Part shown: piece by piece, positions 1-8,423 of the stretch
Layout: each line of letters begins with the position of its first letter
How positions within the stretch are numbered: the stretch's first letter is position 1
DNA from: Anaerofustis stercorihominis
GTDB lineage: Bacteria; Bacillota; Clostridia; Eubacteriales; Anaerofustaceae
DNA length: 64,000 nt
Assembly: GCF_024623185.1 (NCBI RefSeq)
Contig: NZ_JANJZK010000001.1
Span: forward strand, 186,001 to 250,000
Direction: 5' to 3'
Made by a program: the position numbers and the translations under genes
The notes under the pieces: model-generated
Told to the model about the DNA's origin: nothing
The model's input: only the letters and a program-made list of their open reading frames with translations
Database searches by the model: none

Positions 1-58
1 GCCTTGAACTGTCGGCGGAGGTCAAGCGTAAAAGACAGTTTCGACTTTGAATTTCAAA

Positions 59-147
59 GCCGGTTACATCATTGTGAAACCAAAACCGCAAGGGATAAGT
101 CTATCCTTTTGTATTGGTCGGTACACATTGATGTGCCGGCTTTTTTT
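59..147 (+). terminator. Large intrinsic terminator of a gene upstream of the window
   Basis: Positions 59-71 (GCCGGTTACATCA) pair with 129-140 (TGATGTGCCGGC), followed by seven T at 141-147. The enclosed loop holds a further small stem (GGATA-AGTC-TATCC). A long-looped or branched terminator closing an upstream element gene is the simplest reading. Confidence 0.55.
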
Positions 148-299
148 GCTGCCCAAATGCCGGCTACAACTAAATGACCGGCTGGATGGGATATGATTTT
201 GCGATAACCTCTTTTTTCGGAGAGTGAGTGAAACAACGCCGCCTGAGATGGGGGCAGGGACAAAAAAACAACGTTCAGACAAACCGGCGGAAAACAACA

Positions 300-411
300 G
301 ACCGTATGCGGCAGAAAGAGTGTCGCATACCGCAGCAAGCAGGGAAACTGTATTGACAGTTTCCGCCCCAACCGGCTTTATGAGCCGATTGCCCTTTGGG
401 GAATACCCCAA
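300..411 (+). other. Cluster of inverted repeats just upstream of mobC, candidate oriT
   Basis: Four inverted repeats follow one another: GTATGCG/CGCATAC (304-310/324-330), GGAAACTGT-ATTG-ACAGTTTCC (343-364), CGGCT/AGCCG (373-377/383-387) and TTGGGG-AATA-CCCCAA (396-411). Origins of transfer typically lie immediately upstream of relaxosome genes and carry such repeats beside the nick site. The 71-codon reading frame that crosses this region is probably not a gene. The nick site itself is not identified. Confidence 0.45.
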
Positions 412-443
412 TCCCCTCAAAAATCCAAGAAAGGACTGATGTT

Positions 444-746
444 ATGAACGAAGCCAAGAACAAAAATTTATTTATCCGTGTGAGCGAAAAAGAGAAAAAC
501 ATCATTGAGCAGAACGCCAAAAAGTGCGGGCTTTCCGTGTCAGAGTATCTCCGCCAGCGTGCTTTGGGGTATATGCCAAGAGCCGCCCTGCCCGAAGCAT
601 TTTTCTCTTTTAATGATAAGCTGGACGAACTCTGTATCGCTGTCGAAGGCAAAATTACAGCGGATACGGAAGAAAAAATTATTAGACTCATTGACAGTAT
701 TACCGAAGAACTGATACTGCCAAAACGTGAAAGGCTGGTGGTGTAA
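444..746 (+). CDS. mobC: MobC-like relaxosome accessory protein
   Basis: A 100-residue protein that probably binds oriT DNA next to the relaxase. The N-terminal part (about residues 3-45) has the ribbon-helix-helix look of MobC/mobilization proteins: a beta strand (LFIRVSEKEK), then two helices with the SVSEYLR(Q)RALG signature. The start at 444 is preferred over the in-frame ATG at 396 because AGAAAGGA lies about 8 bases before 444. The stop is followed directly by the relaxase ATG, so the two are translationally coupled, as usual for mobC-mobA pairs. Confidence 0.82.
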   Translation: MNEAKNKNLFIRVSEKEKNIIEQNAKKCGLSVSEYLRQRALGYMPRAALPEAFFSFNDKLDELCIAVEGKITADTEEKIIRLIDSITEELILPKRERLVV

Positions 747-2099
747 ATGGCTACCACCGGCTTCTGGCCTGTCAAAGACAGGCTGAAGGAAGTGATTGAT
801 TATGCGGAAAATCCCGATAAAACCATAGACAAAAAGTATGTGGACAGCGATTTGTACACCGCTTTACAGTATGTATCCAACGATAAAAAGACCGATGAGC
901 GTATGTATGTCAGCGGCATCAACTGCAATGCAAAGCGGGCGTATGAGCGTATGACGGCAACGAAAAAACGCTTCGGGAAAACAGGCGGCAATGTGGCGTA
1001 CCACGGGTACCAGAGCTTCCAGACCGGCGAAGCCACGCCCGAAGAAGCGCACAAAATCGGCATGGAAACCGCAAAGCGGATGTGGGGAAACGAGTATGAA
1101 ATTGTTGTTACCACACACCTTAATACAGACAATGTCCATAATCATTTTGTTGTAAATTCCGTATCCTTTAAGACGGGCAGGAAATTTGAAAACCATATCT
1201 CCGACCACCATAAACTCCGTGAAATCTCCGACTCTGTATGTTTGGAACATGGGAAAAGCATCTTGAAAGACGCAGAGTTTTACGGCAGAAGCAAAAAAGA
1301 ATACTGGCGGAAACAAAACGGCGGGCTGTCACATCGGGAGATTTTAAAAGCGGATATTGACGCCGCCCTTGCCCAGTCCGCCAACTTCAAGGCATTTGAA
1401 ATCCGTTTAAAGGATATGGACTATGAAATCTGCCGTGATGAGAACTTCGCCCATTATTCCGTAAAAGGGACAGGCTGGCAGAGGGCAGTCCGCTTAGACC
1501 GGCTTGGAAAAGAATACACGCCCGAAGCAATCAGGGCAAAACTGCTTGACAACCAGCGGCATGTCGGCTATGTCCCATTCCACAAGCCGAAATATACGCC
1601 GCTCCTTACGCTTGAAATCGAGTACCGTAAAATACAGCGCATGGACGGCATACAGATACTTTTTTCCCTTGTGATTGAACTTTGCAGGCTGGTTACGGGA
1701 AACAACATTGCCCCCGAAACTCCCCGCCCACTCTCCCCCACCATGCGGCAGGAAATCGTAAAATTAGATAAAACGCTGAAAGAATACAAGTTCCTATGTA
1801 AAAACAACATTGATTCCCCGCAGGAGCTTGTTTCTTTTATCGGAGAAAAACGGGAGCAAATCGGCGCATTGGAAAAAGAACGGCAGTCAATTTACAACCG
1901 AAACCGCCACAAAAAAGATGATGGATTGAACAAAGCGGCAAGAGAAATCTCCGCCAAGATAAAACCTCTGCGGGCGGAATTGTCCCTTGCAAAAGCAGTC
2001 CTTGAAAAAATACCGAAGCTGAAAGAGGTAATTGAAGCCGAACGGCAGGCGGAAACCGCTGTTATAACCAAAAATAAGGAAAGAAGGTATGCACGATGA
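747..2099 (+). CDS. Relaxase/mobilization nuclease (VirD2/MobA-like)
   Basis: A 450-residue relaxase that would nick oriT and pilot the single strand during conjugative transfer. The metal-binding histidine motif is visible as H124 with H131-N-H133 (HLNTDNVHNHF), and a Tyr near residue 19 is a candidate nucleophile. The N-terminal third matches the Relaxase (PF03432-type) layout; the C-terminal region from about 340 is charged and helical. The gene starts at the base after the mobC stop and overlaps the following ParB-like gene by four bases (ATGA), so the three form one translational unit. Length is normal for relaxases of Tn4451-like and related elements. Confidence 0.88.
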   Translation: MATTGFWPVKDRLKEVIDYAENPDKTIDKKYVDSDLYTALQYVSNDKKTDERMYVSGINCNAKRAYERMTATKKRFGKTGGNVAYHGYQSFQTGEATPEEAHKIGMETAKRMWGNEYEIVVTTHLNTDNVHNHFVVNSVSFKTGRKFENHISDHHKLREISDSVCLEHGKSILKDAEFYGRSKKEYWRKQNGGLSHREILKADIDAALAQSANFKAFEIRLKDMDYEICRDENFAHYSVKGTGWQRAVRLDRLGKEYTPEAIRAKLLDNQRHVGYVPFHKPKYTPLLTLEIEYRKIQRMDGIQILFSLVIELCRLVTGNNIAPETPRPLSPTMRQEIVKLDKTLKEYKFLCKNNIDSPQELVSFIGEKREQIGALEKERQSIYNRNRHKKDDGLNKAAREISAKIKPLRAELSLAKAVLEKIPKLKEVIEAERQAETAVITKNKERRYAR

Positions 2100-2992
2100 C
2101 AAATAGCAAAATTAAAACCAATACCCCGCCGAAGAAAAAGGCGGCGAATATCCAAGTAGATAAACTCCGTACTTTTGAGGGACATCCCTTTAAGGTACTG
2201 GATAATGAAGATATGGGCAATCTTATCGTAAGCATCAGACAGCAAGGCATTATCTCCCCACTGATTGTAAGAGCAATTGAAAGCACAGATGAATATGAAG
2301 TGATAAGCGGACACAGGCGTTTACACGCCGCCATAAAAGCAGGGCTTTCCGAAGTGCCTGCTTTAATTTATCCCCTTGACCGAAACGAAGCGATGATTGC
2401 GGTTGTAGACAGCAACCTGCACCGTGAAAGGCTGCTCCCAAGCGAAAAAGCCTTTGCCTACAAAATGAAAATGGATGCAATGAAAGCACAGGGCAGGAGA
2501 ACGGATTTAACTTTGTCGCAAGCTGCGACAAAGTCAGATACCGCCGCCGAAATAGGAAAATCACAGAATGAGAGCCGTGACCAAGTGTTCCGCTATATCC
2601 GTCTGACTTACCTTATCCCCGAACTGCTTGACAAAGTTGATGAAGGCATTATCGCACTCAGCCCCGCCGTGGAACTGTCCTACCTCTCCAAAGAACAGCA
2701 GAAAATACTGCTTGACGCAATGAGCCTGAACGACTGCACACCATCCCACGCACAGAGTATCCACATGAAGAAACAGGCTCAGCAGAATACTCTTTCCTCG
2801 GACGGTATTTATGAAATCATGTCGGAGGAAAAAGCCAACCAGACCGAGCGAATCAGCTTTAAAGTACAGGATTTAAAGGGATTTTTCCCGAAAAACTTTA
2901 CGCAAAAACAGATGACGGACACGATTCTGAAGCTGCTTTATGAATACAACAGAAAACTGGAACGCAGACGAAACAGCCGTGATGAAAGGTAA
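2096..2992 (+). CDS. ParB/RepB/Spo0J-family DNA-binding protein of the element
   Basis: A 298-residue ParB-like protein. Residues about 17-110 form the ParB N-terminal nuclease/CTPase-like domain, with the hallmark SGHRRLHAAI and an ENLHR-like VDSNLHRERLLPSEKA. Residues about 150-225 look like the helix-turn-helix KorB/ParB DNA-binding domain. No ParA is present nearby, which is common in clostridial integrative elements, so a role in plasmid-style segregation is not proven; it may act in maintenance of the excised circle or in gene regulation. It overlaps the relaxase gene by 4 bp. Confidence 0.85.
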   Translation: MTNSKIKTNTPPKKKAANIQVDKLRTFEGHPFKVLDNEDMGNLIVSIRQQGIISPLIVRAIESTDEYEVISGHRRLHAAIKAGLSEVPALIYPLDRNEAMIAVVDSNLHRERLLPSEKAFAYKMKMDAMKAQGRRTDLTLSQAATKSDTAAEIGKSQNESRDQVFRYIRLTYLIPELLDKVDEGIIALSPAVELSYLSKEQQKILLDAMSLNDCTPSHAQSIHMKKQAQQNTLSSDGIYEIMSEEKANQTERISFKVQDLKGFFPKNFTQKQMTDTILKLLYEYNRKLERRRNSRDER

Positions 2993-3001
2993 GGTGGAAG
3001 T

Positions 3002-3286
3002 ATGAAAAAATTAGAAACTTTTACAGTCAATCCAAATGCAGTCTATATGCTGCCGCATGAGCCGATAGATGAAAATGAGAAAATCAATTTATCGCAAGAG
3101 GTACTGCCCCGCTGTCCCGAAATCCGCATTGAAAGCGGAAAATTAGTGCGTTTCAGTGGTGAAAACGAGTTTTCATTAAAAATTGGCGGCACGACCTACA
3201 AGGTCAACACCCATTTCAGCAAAAAAGGAAGCCAAAGCGTATTGGAACAGTTTAAAGAACTGATATTGTCCGAGAAGCTGGTTTAA
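3002..3286 (+). CDS. TnpW-like small transposon protein
   Basis: A 94-residue protein with a GGTTYKVNTHFSKKG core and a C-terminal LEQFKELIL segment, the pattern I associate with the transposon-encoded TnpW family of Tn4451-type elements. Its biochemical role is unknown. It starts 10 bases after the ParB-like gene behind a GGTGGAAGT ribosome binding site and precedes the recombinase, so it is probably part of the same transcript. Confidence 0.62.
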   Translation: MKKLETFTVNPNAVYMLPHEPIDENEKINLSQEVLPRCPEIRIESGKLVRFSGENEFSLKIGGTTYKVNTHFSKKGSQSVLEQFKELILSEKLV

Positions 3287-3307
3287 TATTGCACATTGGA
3301 AAAAGAT

Positions 3308-3350
3308 AACTGGGTATAGTAAGATAACCCTGCCTTTGCTATGCCCAGTT
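3308..3350 (+). promoter_or_regulatory. Leader hairpin before the recombinase
   Basis: AACTGGGTATAG (3308-3319) pairs over 12 positions (one G-U) with CTATGCCCAGTT (3339-3350). There is no T-run, so it is not a standard terminator. It lies just before the recombinase ribosome binding site and may limit recombinase expression. Confidence 0.5.
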
Positions 3351-3371
3351 GTCGGAAAGGAGATTATTTTT

Positions 3372-5069
3372 ATGACAACAGCAAAATTAAACGGGCAGAC
3401 AGAAGAAAAAATCACAGCTTTGTATTGTAGGCTTTCGGTTGACGACGATAATAAAGACGAGGAATCCAATTCCATAACGAACCAAAAACAGATTTTAAAG
3501 GATTACGCCCGCAAAGAGGGATACAACAACACAATGTTTTTTGTGGACGACGGCGTGTCGGGGACGACCTTCCAAAGACCGAATTTTGTGCGTATGGAGC
3601 GTATGGCAGAAAACGGCGAAATCGGCACGATTATCGTCAAAGACCTTTCACGCTTCGGGCGTGAGCAGGTGGAAATGGGCAGGCTTACGCAAGTGGTGTA
3701 CCCATCCCTCGGCATCCGCTTTATCGCCATACAAGAACGTGTGGACACTCTGACCGGCGACGGCGTGGAGATGATGCCCTTCCACAATATTTTCAACGAA
3801 TGGTATGCGGCGCAGACCTCTAAGAAAATCCGTGCGGTGTGGCAGTCCAAAGCGGAACACGGCGAACGTATCGCTTCTATCGTACCCTATGGGTACAGAA
3901 AATCGGAAGATAACCCGAAACAATGGGTAATCGACGAACCGGCGGCGCAAACCGTAAGGAAGATTTTTGCCCTGTGCCTTGCAGGGAAAGGCCCGATGCA
4001 GATTGCAAGGCAGCTTGAAGAAGAACAGATACTCTCCCCCGCCGCCTATTTTGAATCCATCGGCAGGAAACATGCTCAGAAAGTCCCCAAAAACCCTTGC
4101 GGGTGGGAACAGGCGACCGTCGGCTATATCCTTGAAAACAGGCAGTACACCGGCTGCGCCGTCAATTTCAAAAGCACTACCGTCAGTTACAAAGTCCATA
4201 AGAGAATCCAGCACAGCGAGGAGGATTACCAAATCATCCCCGATATGCAGGAAGCCATCATCTCCGAGGAACAATGGCTGAGGGTGCAGGAACTTCGCAA
4301 ACACAAGCGCAGACCGACGAAAACCGGCAGGACGAGCCTTTTTTCGGGGCTGCTCTACTGCTACGACTGCAAATCGAAAATGCACTTTGTCGCCGCCAAG
4401 AGCATGAAACGGAAACAGGAGCATTTCCGCTGTTCCCAATATAAATCCGGCAGAGGGAATTGCACCATGCACTATATCCGCGATATTGTCCTTGAAAGGC
4501 TTGTGCTGGAAGCTGTCAGCGATTTATCCGATTTTGTACGCTGTTATGAGCCGGTATTCCTGTATCTGCTGGCAAAGAAAAACAACGCCATGCGGCAGAA
4601 GGAATACCAAAAACTTCAGCAGGCTGTTGAGAACGGCACAAAGCGGATAGCGGAAATCGACAGGCTGATTGAAAAGGTATTTGAACAGAACGCAGGCGGC
4701 ATCCTCTCCGACGAACGGTTTGCTAAAATGCTTCAGAACTACGAAAAGGAGCAGAAAGCATTGACGCTGGAATTGGAAGAAAACCGCCAGACCTTGCAGA
4801 ATGCCGAACAGCGGGTAATGGATTTAAGGCTTGTCTTACGCACTTTGCGGGAGATGACCGACATTAAGGAGCTTACCCCTACGCTTGTCAATTCGCTGAT
4901 TGAGCGTATCGAAGTCCACAACAGCGAAAATTTCGGTGGACACAGCCATGTGAAGGTGGATATTTATTTTACGGCGGTGGGGATGATAGATATTCCCACC
5001 GAAAAAGAAATCCTTGCCACAATGGAAGAAATACGGAACAATCCGCAGGACTTCAAATTCGTAGCATAA
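3372..5069 (+). CDS. Large serine recombinase (integrase/excisionase of the element)
   Basis: A 565-residue recombinase that catalyses insertion and excision of the element through a Ser-linked intermediate. Residues about 14-165 are the resolvase catalytic domain, with catalytic Ser22 in YCRLS and the DLSRFGR arginine motif. A Recombinase domain follows (VPYGYR near residue 175 onward), then a zinc ribbon with two cysteine pairs (YCYDC ... C at about 325-365), a coiled coil (about 400-490), and a DUF4368-like tail ending MEEIRNN. The start at ATG 3372 is chosen because AAAGGAG lies 9 bases upstream; an in-frame ATG at 3336 has none and lies in the leader hairpin. It is the last gene of the element. 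Confidence 0.92.
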   Translation: MTTAKLNGQTEEKITALYCRLSVDDDNKDEESNSITNQKQILKDYARKEGYNNTMFFVDDGVSGTTFQRPNFVRMERMAENGEIGTIIVKDLSRFGREQVEMGRLTQVVYPSLGIRFIAIQERVDTLTGDGVEMMPFHNIFNEWYAAQTSKKIRAVWQSKAEHGERIASIVPYGYRKSEDNPKQWVIDEPAAQTVRKIFALCLAGKGPMQIARQLEEEQILSPAAYFESIGRKHAQKVPKNPCGWEQATVGYILENRQYTGCAVNFKSTTVSYKVHKRIQHSEEDYQIIPDMQEAIISEEQWLRVQELRKHKRRPTKTGRTSLFSGLLYCYDCKSKMHFVAAKSMKRKQEHFRCSQYKSGRGNCTMHYIRDIVLERLVLEAVSDLSDFVRCYEPVFLYLLAKKNNAMRQKEYQKLQQAVENGTKRIAEIDRLIEKVFEQNAGGILSDERFAKMLQNYEKEQKALTLELEENRQTLQNAEQRVMDLRLVLRTLREMTDIKELTPTLVNSLIERIEVHNSENFGGHSHVKVDIYFTAVGMIDIPTEKEILATMEEIRNNPQDFKFVA

Positions 5070-5075
5070 CAAAAT

Positions 5076-5113
5076 GATACGGTGTAATCCCTTTTACCGA
5101 GTTACACTGTATC
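5076..5113 (+). terminator. Hairpin after the recombinase
   Basis: GATACGGTGTAA (5076-5087) pairs with TTACACTGTATC (5102-5113), 12 bp with one G-U. No strong T-run follows, so it may instead be part of the element end recognised during recombination. Confidence 0.55.
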
Positions 5114-5576
5114 TTACATAAAAACATCCTTATCTGGCGACAGCAAAAGGTCTTTTTTCTTTGTGTAAAAATAAATTATATATTGACATTAATAATAATC
5201 AGATATATATACTATGTTATTTTATAAAAATGTGTTTATCATATTGTATTATGATTTGTTTATGATAATATCTGCGATATGATTTCGTAATAATATAATT
5301 AATTATAAATATATAATAGTTAAAACTTTATATTTAGCTTGAAATTTCATTTACATTATTTGAATAAAACTTTAATAGAATGATACTTGTTTCATTTCTA
5401 TTTTTATTTTGGTTTTCATGAAAGAAAAAACGTTAAAGGTTTTTAAATTTTTCACATTAAAAACAATGGCATGTCATTTTTAAATTGTATACTCTAAGAG
5501 TAAAAAGTTTTAGAAACTTTTTCATAATTTCCCCTAAATGGTATGTAAGAAATTTCATATCATTCCCTCATTTTAT

Positions 5577-5612
5577 CAAAAAGAAATCCTAATAAATAGG
5601 ATTTCTTTTTTT
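5577..5612. terminator. Orphan bidirectional terminator
   Basis: AAGAAATCCTA (5581-5591) pairs perfectly with TAGGATTTCTT (5597-5607), flanked by an A-run on the left and a T-run on the right. No gene ends here on either strand within 500 bases. Confidence 0.75.
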
Positions 5613-5840
5613 GCTATTGGCAGTTTATAAAATATAATACTTTCGTTAAACATATATATTTAAATATTTATTTAAAAAATTCATAGAAATAATAAGATTT
5701 TTTGGTAAAAAAGGTTTACTATGTGTAACAATACAAAAAATTGTATAAATGACAAATTAATTTGGATTTTATGTCATAATTATTTGTTTTAGTGCATAAA
5801 TATATTCATTAAAAGCTTATATTTATTATATATTTTATGT

Positions 5841-5862
5841 TACAAAAAGTAAACTTTTTGTA
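5841..5862. promoter_or_regulatory. 22-bp perfect palindrome, candidate operator of the surface-protein gene
   Basis: TACAAAAAGT-AA-ACTTTTTGTA is perfectly symmetrical and lies 52 bases before the start of the repeat protein. A smaller palindrome, ATACAA-AAAA-TTGTAT, lies at 5731-5746. Both share the TACAA half-site, so they may bind the same dimeric repressor; no candidate regulator gene is adjacent. Confidence 0.4.
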
Positions 5863-5913
5863 GCAATTTCTTTGCATAATATATTTAAAATATTATAAAG
5901 GAGAAATTATTAA

Positions 5914-8370
5914 ATGAAGAATCACTTAAAAAAAGGTATAAGCTTAGTCGTAACTTTAATGATGGTTGTTTCTTTACTTCCTACTTATGTCTTTGCAAAT
6001 GACGAAGTAAAAGACTGTGGTGATGGTAATCACATATGGAATAAAGAATATACTGTTGATAAAGAAGCAACTTGTACCGAGGACGGAGCAAAATCCATTC
6101 ACTGCAGTGTCTGTGATAAAAAACAGGAAGATAGTGAAAAAACTATCGATGCAACCGGACACAATTTTGAAGAGAAGGTAACCAAGGACGCTACCTGTAC
6201 AGAAGCAGGCGAAAAAGCCTTGGTTTGTACAAATCCAGGCTGTGATGTTGTGCTTAATAAAACAGCTATCCCTGCTACCGGTCATAAGTATGGGGAGCCT
6301 GTTGTTGTTGAACCGACTTGTACCGATGTCGGTACTTCTACAACAACTTGCAGCGTTTGCGGTGATAAAAAGGTAGAGGAAACATCTGCTTTAGGTCATG
6401 ATTGGGAAGGTGAAAAGACAGTAGATAAAGAAGCGACATGTACAGAATCGGGAAGCAAATCTATACACTGTAAAAGATGTAATGAAATAAAAGAGAGTGA
6501 AGTAATCCCTGTGGTTGCCCATACATATGGGGATGAAACACTTACAAAAGATCCTACATGTACTGTAGGTACTCAGACTTATAAAGTTTGTACCGTTTGC
6601 GGGTATGAAAATATTTTATCTACGGCAGATGATGAATTGGGTCATGAGTGGAATGCTGAAAAGACAGTTGACCAAGCACCTACATGTATAGCCGTAGGAA
6701 GCAAATCAACACACTGTAAAAGATGTGATGCAACACAAGACAGCGAAGAAATTGCAATGGTTCCACACAGCTATTCCGAAGAATGGACAGTTGATAAGGA
6801 AGCAACATGCAAAGAAGCCGGAATCAAATCTCATCACTGTACAACACCCGGATGTACTCAAAAATCCGAGGTAACTGAAATAAGCAAGACTGAAGATCAT
6901 ACATATCCCGAAGACTGGACAGTAGATAGCGAAGCTACTTGTACAAAAGCAGGAAGTAAGAGTAAGACATGCAGTGTTTGCAGTAATAAGATAACTGAAG
7001 AAATTCCTATGATAGAACACAACTATCAAGAAAATATTACTAAAGAAGCAAATTGTACCGAAGTCGGTGAAAAGAATTTGAAATGCAGTGTTTGTGGTGA
7101 TGTAAAAACAGATTCTACGGAAGTTATATCTGCTCTTGGACATAAATATGAAGAAAAGACAGAACCTGCAACATGTACAGAGAATGGAAAGACATATAAA
7201 GAATGCAGTGTATGTTATGATAAGATAGACGAAGTAGTTATTCCTGCTACGGGACACGACTGGGATGAATATGTACTTAAAGACCCTACATGTACCGAAG
7301 CGGGCAAGAAGGCAAGAGTTTGCAAGACATGTCAGGAAGAAGATAAAGCTTATGATATCCCTGCACTGGGACATAATTATGCTAGTGAATTTACTATAGA
7401 TAAAAAAGCTACATGCACAGAAGCCGGAAGTCAATCAAAACATTGTTCAAGATGTGACGAAAAAAGTGAAGTAACTTCAATTGATGCTTTAGGTCATGAT
7501 TTTGCTTCGGAATATACAACGGACAAAGAAGCTACATGTACAGAAAATGGCAGTGAATCACAGCACTGTTCAAGGTGTGATGTTACTCAAAATGCTAGGG
7601 ACATTGTTGCTGCTGGACATAGTTATGCAGATAAATATACTGTAGTAAAAGAGGCTACATGTACAGATAAGGGATTGATGGCACAAAAATGTGATAACTG
7701 TGATGCATATCAAAACGAAGTTGCAATTAAAGCGTTAGGCCATGATTACAGTGATGAATTTACGATTGATGAAAAGGCTACATGCTCAAAAGAAGGACTT
7801 AAATCTAAACACTGTTCTAGATGTGACAGCACAGCGGAAGAAGCCGTACTGCCTAAGAATGATGTTCATAATTACGGTTCTTGGGAAACAGCATTGTCTC
7901 CTACATGTACTGCAAATGGCGCTAATGCAAGATTTTGTTCTGACTGTCATAAAATAGATAAAACAGTTGTAAAAGCATTGGGACATAAATGGAATAAGAG
8001 TTATACAACAGACAAAAAAGCGACATATACCTCTAAGGGATCTAAATCAATACATTGCTCAAGGTGTAATGCAAAGACAAAGATCACATCAATACCGATG
8101 TTAAAACTTGCTAAAGTTTCATCATTTAAAGTAAAAGCAGGTAAGAAATACGCTAAAGTATCTTTTGGTAAGGTTAAAGGTGCTACTAGATATGAACTTT
8201 ATCGCTCAACCAAAAAGAGCAGTGGTTATAAAAAAGTAGCAACATTAAAATCTACAAAATATACAAATAAAAAACTTAAATCAAAGAAGACTTATTACTA
8301 TAAAGTCAGAGCTGTTGCAGGAAGCAATAAGGGAAGCTTCAGTAAGGTTTTAAAAGTAAGAGTTAAATAA
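5914..8370 (+). CDS. Secreted protein with 17 Cys/His repeats and a C-terminal Fn3-like domain
   Basis: An 818-residue extracellular protein. It begins with a signal peptide (residues 1-28, cleavage likely after VFA). Residues about 40-731 are 17 tandem repeats of 38-44 residues of the type H-x-[YWF] ... ATCTExG-K-xxxC-xxC ... IPALG, each with one Cys, a second Cys pair and His at fixed places. Repeat 17 has Tyr in place of the first Cys (KATYTSKG). Residues about 733-818 are a lysine-rich fibronectin type III-like domain (YELYRSTKKSSGYKKV ... YYYKVRAV). There is no sortase motif, so it is either released or held by the basic C-terminus. Such repeats are known in clostridial surface proteins, but their function is not established. 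GGAGAA lies 9 bases before the ATG; a terminator follows. Confidence 0.8.
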   Translation: MKNHLKKGISLVVTLMMVVSLLPTYVFANDEVKDCGDGNHIWNKEYTVDKEATCTEDGAKSIHCSVCDKKQEDSEKTIDATGHNFEEKVTKDATCTEAGEKALVCTNPGCDVVLNKTAIPATGHKYGEPVVVEPTCTDVGTSTTTCSVCGDKKVEETSALGHDWEGEKTVDKEATCTESGSKSIHCKRCNEIKESEVIPVVAHTYGDETLTKDPTCTVGTQTYKVCTVCGYENILSTADDELGHEWNAEKTVDQAPTCIAVGSKSTHCKRCDATQDSEEIAMVPHSYSEEWTVDKEATCKEAGIKSHHCTTPGCTQKSEVTEISKTEDHTYPEDWTVDSEATCTKAGSKSKTCSVCSNKITEEIPMIEHNYQENITKEANCTEVGEKNLKCSVCGDVKTDSTEVISALGHKYEEKTEPATCTENGKTYKECSVCYDKIDEVVIPATGHDWDEYVLKDPTCTEAGKKARVCKTCQEEDKAYDIPALGHNYASEFTIDKKATCTEAGSQSKHCSRCDEKSEVTSIDALGHDFASEYTTDKEATCTENGSESQHCSRCDVTQNARDIVAAGHSYADKYTVVKEATCTDKGLMAQKCDNCDAYQNEVAIKALGHDYSDEFTIDEKATCSKEGLKSKHCSRCDSTAEEAVLPKNDVHNYGSWETALSPTCTANGANARFCSDCHKIDKTVVKALGHKWNKSYTTDKKATYTSKGSKSIHCSRCNAKTKITSIPMLKLAKVSSFKVKAGKKYAKVSFGKVKGATRYELYRSTKKSSGYKKVATLKSTKYTNKKLKSKKTYYYKVRAVAGSNKGSFSKVLKVRVK
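6031..8106 (+). repeat. 17 tandem repeats of about 40 codons
   Basis: Coding repeats of 114-132 bp inside the secreted protein. Each holds Cys ... Cys-x2-Cys (Cys-x3-Cys in repeats 2 and 7) and a conserved His at its start. DNA similarity is moderate while the Cys/His spacing is kept, so the array is old and under protein-level selection rather than recently expanded. Confidence 0.85.
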
Positions 8371-8387
8371 ATAAAATTGTTATAATA

Positions 8388-8418
8388 AAAAAGACCTCAT
8401 TATCATCGGGGTCTTTTT
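8388..8418 (+). terminator. Terminator shared by convergent genes
   Basis: AAAAAGACC (8388-8396) pairs with GGTCTTTTT (8410-8418). It can serve both the repeat protein on the plus strand and the hydratase genes on the minus strand. Confidence 0.8.
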
Positions 8419-8423
8419 ATTGC

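Larger units (their letters stand above)
1..5150 (+). mobile_element. Right part of an integrated mobilizable/conjugative element (left end outside window)
   Basis: A block of genes all on the plus strand (mobC, relaxase, ParB-like, TnpW-like, large serine recombinase) ends abruptly in very AT-rich chromosomal DNA. By eye the block is close to half G+C, with codons ending in C/G, whereas the rest of the window uses A/T-ending codons; this marks it as acquired. The order mobilization genes, small Tnp protein, then large serine recombinase at the edge recalls Tn4451-like elements and clostridial IMEs/ICEs. The exact right end cannot be fixed, because serine recombinases leave only a 2-bp crossover core and the left end is missing; about 5114-5160 is inferred from the base-composition change. 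Confidence 0.85.
5114..5913. other. Long AT-rich gap between element and surface-protein gene
   Basis: About 800 bases without a credible reading frame. It holds a promoter-like TTGACA (5183-5188) with TATATA 17 bases on, a hairpin AAAAAGTTT-TAG-AAACTTTTT (5502-5522), an orphan terminator (5577-5612) and two palindromes (5731-5746 and 5841-5862). The base composition changes at the left edge, where the mobile element ends. The terminators have no gene before them on this side, so a gene may have been lost or separated when the element inserted. Confidence 0.6.

Noticed and set aside
3-50. Possible tail of an upstream gene (16 codons ending TGA at 48-50)
   Set aside because: Too short to identify; the terminator at 59-147 makes an upstream gene plausible, but the frame cannot be proved.
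224-439. 71-codon open frame upstream of mobC
   Set aside because: It runs through the inverted-repeat cluster, has no ribosome binding site and no recognisable protein pattern.
3648-4472. 274-codon open frame opposite the serine recombinase
   Set aside because: It lies fully antisense to a well-supported gene; long opposite frames are expected where codons are GC-rich at the third position.
5114-5200. Direct repeats marking the element's attachment site
   Set aside because: Serine recombinase elements share only two bases at the crossover and the left end is outside the window, so no att site can be defined.
6706-7434. 242-codon open frame opposite the repeat protein
   Set aside because: It is produced by the repetitive coding sequence on the other strand and has no start signal or known domain.
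5914-8370. Repeats of about 120 bp considered as a CRISPR array
   Set aside because: They are in-frame protein repeats with diverged DNA and no spacers of constant length; no cas genes are present.
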